A stretch of 11,778 nt of DNA from CAZFAT01 sp964517075 (lineage in GTDB: Bacteria; Acidobacteriota; Vicinamibacteria; Vicinamibacterales; SCN-69-37). A program made the position numbers and the translations under genes. Where the stretch lies: the NCBI GenBank assembly GCA_964517075.1, contig CAZFAT010000051.1, positions 1 through 11,778 on the forward strand. Direction: 5' to 3'. Under the pieces are notes generated by a model, which made no database searches, was not told where the DNA came from, and was given only the letters and a program-made list of their open reading frames with translations. This document shows, piece after piece, positions 1 through 6,248 of this stretch (position 1 is the stretch's first letter; each line of letters opens with the position of its first letter).

Positions 1-1
1 G

Positions 2-919
2 CGCGGACCGGCCGACCTGATGGCGTACCGGGCTGCGGCGCTGTGGGCCTCCGCTGCCGTGATCGCCGTCGGCCTGACGATGATCCTCGTCCGAGGCGTG
101 CCGCTCGGCCTCGACTTCACCGGAGGCGCGGCCGTCGTGGCCCAGTTCGACGCTCCCGTCGGCGAGGATGACGTCCGGCGGGCGATTCCGGGACCGGTCA
201 GGGTCCAGCGTTACGGCGCGGCCGCCGATCGCACGCTCCAGATTCACGTGCCTCAGCCCGCTGGCGCCAGCGATAGCGACGACGCAGCGACTCCGCGGTT
301 CATCGAGACGACCCTCGGAGGCTCGGGCCTGCCGGCATCGCGGATTGTCGGGACCACGACGGTCGGGCCGTCGATCGGGAGAGACTTCCAGCGGAAGGGC
401 GCGTACGCCATGGCCGGCGCCCTGGCCGGCATCACGGCGTACCTCGCCGTGCGCTTCCGGCCGAGCTTTGCGGCCGGCGCGGCGATCGCCACCGCGCACG
501 ACCTGGTCGTCACCGTCGCGGCGCTGAGCGTGGCGGGATACGACCTCGATCTGAACGTGGTCGCCGGCCTCCTCGCGGTGGCGGGCTACTCGGTCAACGA
601 CACCATCGTGATCTTCGACCGTGTGCGCGAGCGCCTGCGGGCCCTGGGATCAGGGGCTGTCGGCGCGGCCATCAACGCGGCGGTCCTCGACACACTTGGC
701 CGCACAATCATTACGTCGGGCACGACGCTCGCCGCGGTGCTCGCGTTGTACGTGTTCGGGGGCACGGCGCTCGAAGGCTTCGCGTTCACCGTGCTCGTGG
801 GCATCATCGCCGGCACGTGGTCCACGGTCTTCGTGGCAGCTCCGCTCGCGGCGGTGATGGGGCGGCCAGGGCCCGCGGGCAGCGCTCCGTCACCGGCCCG
901 CGCCTGCGTTGACATCTGA
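2..919 (+). CDS. secF: Protein translocase subunit SecF (5' end probably before the window)
   Basis: SecF is the inner-membrane partner of SecD; the pair uses the proton-motive force to help SecYEG move proteins out of the cytoplasm. Counting from the ATG at 20, a first membrane segment (about residues 5-25) leads into the family motif LGLDFTGG (30-36). A periplasmic loop and VGPSIGRDF (115-123) follow, then several membrane helices. These include HD (160-161) and GYSVNDTIVIFDRVRE (189-204), the RND-type signature of SecF. The ATG at 20 gives 299 aa and overlaps a TGA in another frame (TGATG), which could be coupling to secD. However, the frame is open to the window edge, and the preceding residues (A-D-L-M) align with the internal YDFM of E. 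coli SecF. I therefore think the true start is upstream. The identity is very secure; only the start is uncertain. Confidence 0.95.
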   Translation, partial: RGPADLMAYRAAALWASAAVIAVGLTMILVRGVPLGLDFTGGAAVVAQFDAPVGEDDVRRAIPGPVRVQRYGAAADRTLQIHVPQPAGASDSDDAATPRFIETTLGGSGLPASRIVGTTTVGPSIGRDFQRKGAYAMAGALAGITAYLAVRFRPSFAAGAAIATAHDLVVTVAALSVAGYDLDLNVVAGLLAVAGYSVNDTIVIFDRVRERLRALGSGAVGAAINAAVLDTLGRTIITSGTTLAAVLALYVFGGTALEGFAFTVLVGIIAGTWSTVFVAAPLAAVMGRPGPAGSAPSPARACVDI

Positions 920-936
920 TGCGTGATGCGTGATGC
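917..936. repeat. Heptamer tandem repeat (TGATGCG), 2.9 copies
   Basis: TGATGCG occurs twice in full and once truncated (TGATGC). The first copy contains the secF stop codon, and the last ends 11 bp before the vapB ATG. It is one of five short 7-bp-period tracts in this window. It leaves no room for a recognisable Shine-Dalgarno site ahead of vapB. Confidence 0.8.
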
Positions 937-947
937 TACGGCTGGCC

Positions 948-1175
948 ATGCGCACTACGCTCGATCTCGACGAGGACGTTCTTCAAGCTTCCAAGGAACT
1001 GGCGGCGGCGACCGGCTCCACCACCGGACGCATTGTCTCGGACCTCGTGCGCAAGGCGCTTCGCCGGGATTCGTCCGGCGACGTACGCAACGGGGTGCCG
1101 CTTCTTCCCCGGCGGCCACCCGACGCGCCACGTGCCACGATGGCGCTCGTGAACCGGTTGCGCGACGAGCCGTGA
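948..1175 (+). CDS. vapB: VapB-type antitoxin, ribbon-helix-helix
   Basis: This 75-aa protein begins MRTTLDLDEDVLQASKELA, the usual opening of short ribbon-helix-helix antitoxins (DUF2191/MT0933-like). The first nine residues or so form the DNA-binding strand, followed by two helices (DEDVLQASKELAAATG and TTGRIVSDLVRKALRR). The tail (about 28-75), with a VRNGVPLLPRR segment, should wrap the toxin. The family neutralises its PIN toxin by binding it and represses its own operon by binding the promoter. In-frame GTG (930) and ATG (933) lie upstream, but family proteins start at the MRTTL position, so I use 948. The stop overlaps the next gene's GTG by 4 bp (GTGA), as expected of a coupled pair. 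The role is family-based inference. Confidence 0.85.
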   Translation: MRTTLDLDEDVLQASKELAAATGSTTGRIVSDLVRKALRRDSSGDVRNGVPLLPRRPPDAPRATMALVNRLRDEP

Positions 1176-1624
1176 GTTCGCCGCGCTATCTGCTCGACGT
1201 CAATCTGCTGGTGGCCCTCTTCGATCCGGATCACGTGCATCATGATCTGGCGCACGACTGGTTTGCCGACGAAGGGTCGCGGGCATGGGCGACCTGTGCC
1301 ACCACGGTCAACGGATTCGTCCGCATCCTGGCGAATCCTGCCTATGGCGCCGCCGACCGCCGGCCAGTCCAGCTTCTCGAGCGGCTCCGGACATTCTGCG
1401 GCGCCGCAGGACACCAGTACTGGCCTGAGACGGTGACGCTCACCGACGACGCGATCTTCGACTCGACTCACGTCACGAGTCATCGTCACATCACCGACGT
1501 GTACCTGCTCGGCCTGGCGCAGCACATGGAAGGCCGGCTGGCGACGTTCGACCGAACCATCCCTCTTCGGGCCGTCCGGCACGCCAGGGCGGACCTGCTG
1601 CACGTCATCGGTCCGGGAGACTGA
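1172..1624 (+). CDS. vapC: VapC-type PIN-domain toxin (probable ribonuclease)
   Basis: Read from the GTG at 1172, this is a 150-aa PIN-domain protein. VapC toxins are Mg-dependent RNases that cleave tRNA or rRNA when freed from VapB. The N-terminal strand YLLDVNLLVALFD gives the first acidic residue, D9, with N11. HITDVYLLGLA supplies D109, and GRLATFDRTIP supplies D127 near the end. The central block WATCATTVNGFVRILANP (39-56) matches the subgroup often written TENGFxR, but the position usually held by glutamate is V46 here, so the second acidic ligand is not obvious. The 4-bp overlap with the antitoxin supports this start; a longer in-frame reading from 923 runs over vapB and is not credible. 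The protein ends just before the convergent VWFA gene. Confidence 0.87.
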   Translation: MSSPRYLLDVNLLVALFDPDHVHHDLAHDWFADEGSRAWATCATTVNGFVRILANPAYGAADRRPVQLLERLRTFCGAAGHQYWPETVTLTDDAIFDSTHVTSHRHITDVYLLGLAQHMEGRLATFDRTIPLRAVRHARADLLHVIGPGD

Positions 1625-1675
1625 TTTCAGCGGCGGCCGCAGCCCGCGACGCCTTACCGGCAGATCACCAGCAGG

Positions 1676-3766
1676 TCACCGTGCCACCACCTCGAACGGC
1701 ACCGCGCCCGGGACCTCGTCGGCGGGCTGGTCGCCGCTCTTGCGCACGAGACGCAGGACGAAGCGGCCAACGCCGAGGTTCTTCGTATTGATCGCGAAGC
1801 TCAGGTACGGCGTCGTGTGGCGATCGTTCAGCACCGGCAGCGGCTGATCGAGCACGACGCGCTGCGGCGACGCCGCCTCGCTGACGCGCACGACGAACTC
1901 GCTCGGCACCGCTCCGGGCTTGCGCAGGAACAGCATCGTCCGCTCGGACGGCCGGTAGATCTCGGCCGAGACGGCGAGCACGTCGCCCAGCGGGAAGGAC
2001 CGCTGGGCCGTGGGCGCCGAGGGCAGCGGTGGCAGGAGAATGGGGCTGCCGGTCGTGAACATCGTCGCCGCCGTCAGCGACGTCACCGCCAGGCCGCTCG
2101 TCGTCATCTCGCGGTCGAAGCGCGGGACGTCGACGTCGATGAAGACCGAGCCTCGCCGGTCGCTCGTGATGGCGTGGCCCGCAACGCGCACGTCATGGCG
2201 GCCGCGCGGCAGGTCCATGATGCTGATCCAGCGGACGCCGGTGCGCAGGGCGCGGTCGCGCTCGGCGGCCGTCAGTCGCAGGTTCGCGGCCGTGGTGCGT
2301 TCGACACCGCGCCGCCCCCGGCTGTCGAACGCGACGGTGGCGAACTCGATCCGCTCCACGAACCGTCCGTCCCGTGCCTCGAACGTCAGGTCCTGACCGG
2401 CCACTTCGACGATGAGCTGCACGCGGGCGCGGGAGTCGGTCTGCCGGAGCGGAATGGCCTGCACGCGCATCGGCAATCCCGGTGTCGGCAGCGGGGTGTC
2501 GAGCAGGGCTGCGAGGGACACCGGCGTCGCGCGCCGCGGCGCAGGCCGCGCCGGTTTCGCGGGCGGCCGCGGCGTGCGGTACACGTAGCCAGGCCGGTTC
2601 GACACCTTCAGGCCCGGCCGGCGCACCCGGACATCAATCTCGCGGAAATGGCCTTCGCTGCGGCGTTCAGTGGGGTAGTAGCCGAGCAGATAGTAATGGC
2701 TGCTTTCCTGGATGATGCGGTCGAAGTCGCGCCCAACCCACTGATAAGTGTTCAGTGCGGCGAAGCCGCCGGTCGCTTCGGCGAGCGCCCGCGATCCGGT
2801 CGACGGCAAATCGCCGTTGGACAGCGGATTCAGGACGTAGACCGTCGTGTTGCTCTGTTGGAGCGTCTCGACCGTACGTCTGAACTCGTTGAACACGTCA
2901 CGGGAGCCCATGCCGGGTCCCGGTTCACCAAACCCTTCACTGAGAAAGACCATGGTCATCCGGCGTCGATGCACGTCCGACAGGTGGGCCGCCAGCGCCT
3001 CCAGCGTGCTGAAGAGATTCGACAGGTTGAACTGGCCCTCGCCGGGGATCGTCGCATCGAGCAACGCGGCGCCCGGGAGCCCCGCGAGTTCTGCGTACGA
3101 CGGTGCCTGGATTCCGACCATGCTGTCGATGGCCTGAAGCGCTCTTGCTTTGTCGGTGGTGAACTCCTGCGTCGCCGTCGTGCGGCCGCTGCTGCCGAGG
3201 ACCAGCAGCAGGTCCTGTGGCCCGACATGCCGTTCGACGAACAGGCGCGCGAGTCGGCGGATCGCGGGCGTGCGGGTGCTGTCAAGACGCTGGTCGTCTA
3301 CGATGATCGCGAACGCCCGCCCGTTTTCCGGGAAGTCGTTCGTCGCGACGTCGGCCGCGACCGACGGCATGCGCGGCGAGTCCTCGGGGACCGGCGGCGG
3401 CAGGGGAATCTCGATGCGGTCGAAGAGCGCAATCGCCTGCGGCTTGCCCGCCTCGCGCACCTCGAAATCGTCCATCGTCAGATCGGTCACCGCCTGACCG
3501 TTCGCGTCGGTCACCGACACCGTCACCTCGACGAGTTCGACGCCGCCGCGGAACACGGTCTGCTGTCCGGACACTGACGCCGCGGCGACACTGAACGCGG
3601 CCGCAATGACAAGGAGAATTGATGATTTGTTGATCGCGCCATTGATGATTGATTGAACGATTGATCGATGGACGATTGATGATTGAGAGCGTCCTGCCAC
3701 GCTGTCTGGCCGACTGCCGCGGCGTGCCGGGCGGGAGGCAGCTGGCAGCGCGTCAGGGCTGTTCAC
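1676..3766 (-). CDS. Exported VWFA-related protein (TIGR03436-like), downstream paralog
   Basis: This 696-aa protein has a secretion signal: K47 is followed by a hydrophobic run to about residue 66, just before GQQTVFR. Next comes FRGGVELVEVTVSVTD (72-87), then LTMDDFEVREAGKPQAIALFDRI (96-118). This N-terminal module is typical of TIGR03436. A VWA-like domain (about 150-345) contains AFAIIVDDQ, RRRMTMVFLSEGFG and SHYYLLGYYPTE (356-367), ending GYVYRTPRP. The canonical DxSxS metal site is missing (VDDQRLD instead). A C-terminal half (about 410-696) rich in beta-strand-like sequence has no family I can name. The GTG start overlaps the upstream paralog's stop by 4 bp (GTGA). Residues 18-46 are an insertion relative to the paralog and are encoded by low-complexity repeat DNA, so the true start may be nearer the signal peptide. 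The cellular role is unknown. Confidence 0.82.
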   Translation of the reverse strand: MNSPDALPAASRPARRGSRPDSVAGRSQSSIVHRSIVQSIINGAINKSSILLVIAAAFSVAAASVSGQQTVFRGGVELVEVTVSVTDANGQAVTDLTMDDFEVREAGKPQAIALFDRIEIPLPPPVPEDSPRMPSVAADVATNDFPENGRAFAIIVDDQRLDSTRTPAIRRLARLFVERHVGPQDLLLVLGSSGRTTATQEFTTDKARALQAIDSMVGIQAPSYAELAGLPGAALLDATIPGEGQFNLSNLFSTLEALAAHLSDVHRRRMTMVFLSEGFGEPGPGMGSRDVFNEFRRTVETLQQSNTTVYVLNPLSNGDLPSTGSRALAEATGGFAALNTYQWVGRDFDRIIQESSHYYLLGYYPTERRSEGHFREIDVRVRRPGLKVSNRPGYVYRTPRPPAKPARPAPRRATPVSLAALLDTPLPTPGLPMRVQAIPLRQTDSRARVQLIVEVAGQDLTFEARDGRFVERIEFATVAFDSRGRRGVERTTAANLRLTAAERDRALRTGVRWISIMDLPRGRHDVRVAGHAITSDRRGSVFIDVDVPRFDREMTTSGLAVTSLTAATMFTTGSPILLPPLPSAPTAQRSFPLGDVLAVSAEIYRPSERTMLFLRKPGAVPSEFVVRVSEAASPQRVVLDQPLPVLNDRHTTPYLSFAINTKNLGVGRFVLRLVRKSGDQPADEVPGAVPFEVVAR
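3619..3690. repeat. Degenerate ATTGATN heptamer tract inside the VWFA gene leader
   Basis: AT-rich low-complexity DNA with units ATTGATG (3641), ATTGATT (3648), ATTGATC (3660) and ATTGATG (3675). It is preceded by TTGATGATTTG (3619-3629), an 11-mer also present at 5700-5710 and 9776-9786. Read on the - strand, the left part closely matches the + strand at 5811-5843. The tract falls in the apparent N-terminal frame of the downstream VWFA gene and looks intergenic in composition. Confidence 0.75.
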
Positions 3767-5775
3767 CGTGCCACCACTTCGAACGGCACCGCGCCGGGGG
3801 CCGTGTCAGCGGGCGTGTCCTGATCGGGCCGAACGACGCGCAGCACAAATCGTCCGACGCCAATGTTCGCGGTGTTGATGACGAAGCTGACGTACGGCGT
3901 CGGGTGCCCGTCGGACATGACCGGCAGCGGCTCGTCCACCACGATACGCTGGGGTGGTGCCGCCTGGGTCACGCGGATGTGCAGCTCGGTCGGGACCGGG
4001 TCGGTGACACGCTGGCGCAGCAGACCTCGCCGCTCGGAGAGCGGATAGACCTCGGCCGAAACGGCGAGGACGTCGCCCAGCGTGAATCGGCGCTCGACCG
4101 TTGGCGGCGACGGTAGCGGCGGCAGCACGATTGGCTCACCGGTCGTGTAGGTCGCCAGCGCCGTCCTCGACGTCATCGCCAACCCGCTCGTCGTCGTCTC
4201 CGTGTCGAACGCGGGGACATCGACGTCGATGAACACGGAGCCGCGCAGGTCGCTGGAGACGGCATGGCCCGCCACCCTCACGTCATGGCGCCCCCGGGGC
4301 AGGTCCAGCACGCTGATCCAGCGGAGACCAGAACGATGCACGCGATCGCGCCCGTCAGCGTTCAGACGCAGATTGACGGCCGTCGTGCGTTCAGGTCCGC
4401 GCACGCCCCGGGCGTCGAACGCGACCGTGGCACATTCGATCCGCTCGACGAACTGGCTGTCGCGAGACTCGAAGGCGAGATCCGTGCCGGCGACTTCCAC
4501 GATGATCTGCACGCGCGCATCGCCGGCGGCGCTCCGGAACGGGATCGCCTGCACCCGCATCGGAAGCCCGGCCGTCGGCAGCGGGTGATCGAGGAGTGTG
4601 GCCAGCGGCGCTGGTGTTTCCCGAAGCGGCGGCGGTGCCGCCGGTGCCGTCGCCGGCCGCGGCGTGCGATAGACGTAGCCCTGCCGATTCGAGATCCTTA
4701 CGCCGGGCCTCCTGACGCGCACGTCGATTGATCGGAATTGGCCTTCGCTCCGCCGCTCGGTCGGGTAGTAGCCAAGCAGGTAGTAGTGGCTGCTTTCCTG
4801 AATGATGCGGTCGAACTCCTGGCCCGTCCAGGGATACGGCTTGAACCCGGCGAACCCTCCGGTGGACTCCGCCAGGAGGCGGGAGCCGTCCGACGGCGGG
4901 GCCCCATTCTGGACCGGACTGATCGCGTACAAGCTGATGTTGCTGCGCTGCAGTGCTTCGATCGCCTTCTCTCCCGGTTGGACGAGATCGGGACACTTCG
5001 GCTCGGTGGGATTCGGCTCGTAGCCCCCGCCCATGAACACCACCGTCAGGCGCCGGCGCTTGATGCTGCCGAGATGCGTCGCCAGCGCCTTCATCGTGTC
5101 CAGCATCGTGACCGCTTCGTACTGCTGCTCGCAGGGGACTGGAAGGATCGGCGTCCACCCAGGCGGGGTCGGCGGCAGTTCGAACTGGAATCCGATGACG
5201 CTGTCGACAGCCTGCAGCACGCGCGCCTTGTCGGTCGTGAACTCCTGGGTGGGATCCGTCCGGCCGCTGGTGGCGAGCACCAGCATGAGATCGTCCGGAC
5301 CGGCATGACGTTCCACGAACTGCCGCGCGAGCCTGCGGAGCGTGGGCGTTCTCGAGGCCTCGAGGGGCAGGTCGTCGAGGATCAGGACGAAGGCCCGGCC
5401 GTTCTCGGGGAACGCATTACTCACGACATCCGCGGCGACGGCCGGCATCCGCGGGGCATCCTCAGGGACCGGCGGCGGGAGCGGGATCTCGATGCGGTCG
5501 AACAGCGCAATCGGCTGCGGCCTGCCGGACTCGCGCACCTCGAAGTCGTCCATCGTGAGGTCTTTGAGCGCCAGGCCGCGGTCGTCCGTTACCGACACGG
5601 TGACTTCGACGAGTTCGACGCCGGCGCGGAAGACGGTTTGCTGTCCGGACAGGGACGTCGCGGCGACAGTGAAAGCGGCGATCAGAGGGACAGGGAGACT
5701 TGATGATTTGGTGCCGCGGCGTGCCGGGCCGGGGGCGACTCGTCGCGCGTCAGGAATTCGTCGGAAGGCTCTCAA
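3763..5775 (-). CDS. Exported VWFA-related protein (TIGR03436-like), upstream paralog
   Basis: This 670-aa protein is a clear paralog of its downstream neighbour, with long near-identical blocks along the whole length. It has a signal peptide (hydrophobic run ending near SLSGQQ) and the module FRAGVELVEVTVSVTD with LTMDDFEVRESGRPQ. A VWA-like domain follows, containing AFVLILDDLPLE and RRRLTVVFMGGGY, then SHYYLLGYYPTERRSEG and the same C-terminal half ending GAVPFEVVAR. As in the neighbour, the DxSxS metal site is absent. No ATG lies near the N-terminus. I chose TTG at 5775 because GAGGA sits 7 nt upstream; TTG at 5796 is an alternative. The gene overlaps the downstream paralog by 4 bp, so the two are probably cotranscribed. 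Proteins of this family are presumed envelope-associated or secreted; the function is unknown. Confidence 0.82.
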   Translation of the reverse strand: MRAFRRIPDARRVAPGPARRGTKSSSLPVPLIAAFTVAATSLSGQQTVFRAGVELVEVTVSVTDDRGLALKDLTMDDFEVRESGRPQPIALFDRIEIPLPPPVPEDAPRMPAVAADVVSNAFPENGRAFVLILDDLPLEASRTPTLRRLARQFVERHAGPDDLMLVLATSGRTDPTQEFTTDKARVLQAVDSVIGFQFELPPTPPGWTPILPVPCEQQYEAVTMLDTMKALATHLGSIKRRRLTVVFMGGGYEPNPTEPKCPDLVQPGEKAIEALQRSNISLYAISPVQNGAPPSDGSRLLAESTGGFAGFKPYPWTGQEFDRIIQESSHYYLLGYYPTERRSEGQFRSIDVRVRRPGVRISNRQGYVYRTPRPATAPAAPPPLRETPAPLATLLDHPLPTAGLPMRVQAIPFRSAAGDARVQIIVEVAGTDLAFESRDSQFVERIECATVAFDARGVRGPERTTAVNLRLNADGRDRVHRSGLRWISVLDLPRGRHDVRVAGHAVSSDLRGSVFIDVDVPAFDTETTTSGLAMTSRTALATYTTGEPIVLPPLPSPPTVERRFTLGDVLAVSAEVYPLSERRGLLRQRVTDPVPTELHIRVTQAAPPQRIVVDEPLPVMSDGHPTPYVSFVINTANIGVGRFVLRVVRPDQDTPADTAPGAVPFEVVAR

Positions 5776-5850
5776 TCCTGAATCCTCAGTCCCCAACCTT
5801 CAATCAGCCATCAATCGTCAATGGTGCGATCGACGATCATCAAGACAGGC
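5772..5850. repeat. Degenerate TCAATCC-type heptamer tract upstream of the VWFA pair
   Basis: The first units keep a strict 7-bp step: TCAATCC (5772), TGAATCC (5779), TCAGTCC (5786), CCAACCT (5793) and TCAATCA (5800). The phase then loosens into CATCAATCGTCAATGG and a GCGATCGACGATCATCAA tail. The 13-mer CAATCGTCAATGG (5812-5824) recurs exactly at 9850-9862. The segment 5811-5843 resembles the - strand of 3619-3655. Confidence 0.75.
5783..5787 (-). promoter_or_regulatory. Candidate ribosome binding site (GAGGA) deciding the TTG start at 5775
   Basis: On the - strand GAGGA is followed by 7 nt and then TTG at 5775. This is better spacing than for the TTG at 5796, where GAAGG abuts the codon. 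The site lies inside a heptamer repeat, so the match could be coincidental. Confidence 0.4.
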
Positions 5851-5857
5851 TACCGTC

Positions 5858-5945
5858 CTACCGCGCCACCACTTCGAACGACACCGCGTCCGGGTCAGCG
5901 GCTTGTCCTGATCGGGTCGAATGACGCGCAGCACAAATCGCCCAC
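5858..5945 (-). pseudogene. Remnant 3' end of a third VWFA-family paralog
   Basis: Read on the - strand, this stretch is homologous to the last 30 or so codons of the two intact VWFA genes. It encodes GRFVLRVIRPDQDKP in one frame and DAVSFEVVAR followed by TAG in another. Against the intact upstream copy (GRFVLRVVRPDQD...GAVPFEVVAR) the middle is 7 bp shorter, which breaks the frame. Homology stops at about 5941-5945. It sits one repeat unit away from the other gene ends: the matching CCACCACTTCGAACG segments lie about 2.09 kb apart. It is therefore the eroded end of a former third tandem copy. It is untranslatable as a VWFA domain. Confidence 0.8.
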
Positions 5946-6248
5946 CCGGCGGGTCCGGCCGACACGGCCAACAACCCGGCGAGCCCCGCGAGGAGCCAGC
6001 CGGGCGAGTTAGGGGACATGGGCGCCGCGCGACGGTGCAAGAGGCATACCTCGGCCCGCCGACGATAGGTCAAGACGCTCGGGATAGCCAGCCAGAACCC
6101 GGATAGAGCCGCGTCCTCGGGACAGGGCGGCGGAGGCGGAAATGCCCGCTCGCAGAGTTCAGCGTCCTCCAACCAAGTACAATTGACACCACCACGCCCC
6201 GCCGACCCTCCGGCGCCTGATGCGCGGCACGCGCACGACTTCGACACC
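5946..6248. other. Gene-poor region upstream of the radical SAM gene
   Basis: No gene can be supported here. On the - strand an open frame runs through the VWFA remnant and includes, from an ATG at 6019, a hydrophobic stretch (SPGWLLAGLAGLLAVSAGPAG) like a signal peptide or membrane helix. It could be the original N-terminus of the decayed third copy joined by deletion, but it does not resemble the intact signal peptides. On the + strand TACAAT at 6178-6183 could be a -10 box for the radical SAM gene, though no good -35 box lies 16-18 bp before it. A perfect TTGACA at 6183-6188 has no matching -10 box. Confidence 0.45.

Noticed and set aside
983..1603. 206-codon - strand frame across the toxin-antitoxin genes
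   Set aside because: Antisense shadow without a recognisable domain.
923..1624. Longer 233-aa version of the PIN toxin starting at 923
   Set aside because: Its first 83 residues overlap vapB in another frame and do not resemble a PIN N-terminus; GTG at 1172 fits the family and the GTGA coupling.
1817..3577. Long open frame (586 codons) on the + strand opposite the downstream VWFA gene
   Set aside because: It is Arg/His-rich with no recognisable domain, and it is the antisense shadow of a clearly conserved protein in GC-rich DNA.
4738..5703. Open frame (321 codons) on the + strand opposite the upstream VWFA gene
   Set aside because: Antisense shadow; its content mirrors the other shadow because the two paralogs are similar.
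3619..5850. The repeat tracts as a possible CRISPR array or attachment sites
   Set aside because: Units are about 7 bp, degenerate and without regular spacers; no integrase or cas gene is present.
6183..6188. Perfect TTGACA as a -35 box for the radical SAM gene
   Set aside because: The sequence 16-18 bp downstream is GC-rich with no -10 likeness.
5858..6247. 129-codon - strand frame read as a small protein ending SFEVVAR
   Set aside because: Its end is the frame-broken VWFA remnant and the N-terminal part shows no family; treated as a pseudogene plus non-coding sequence.
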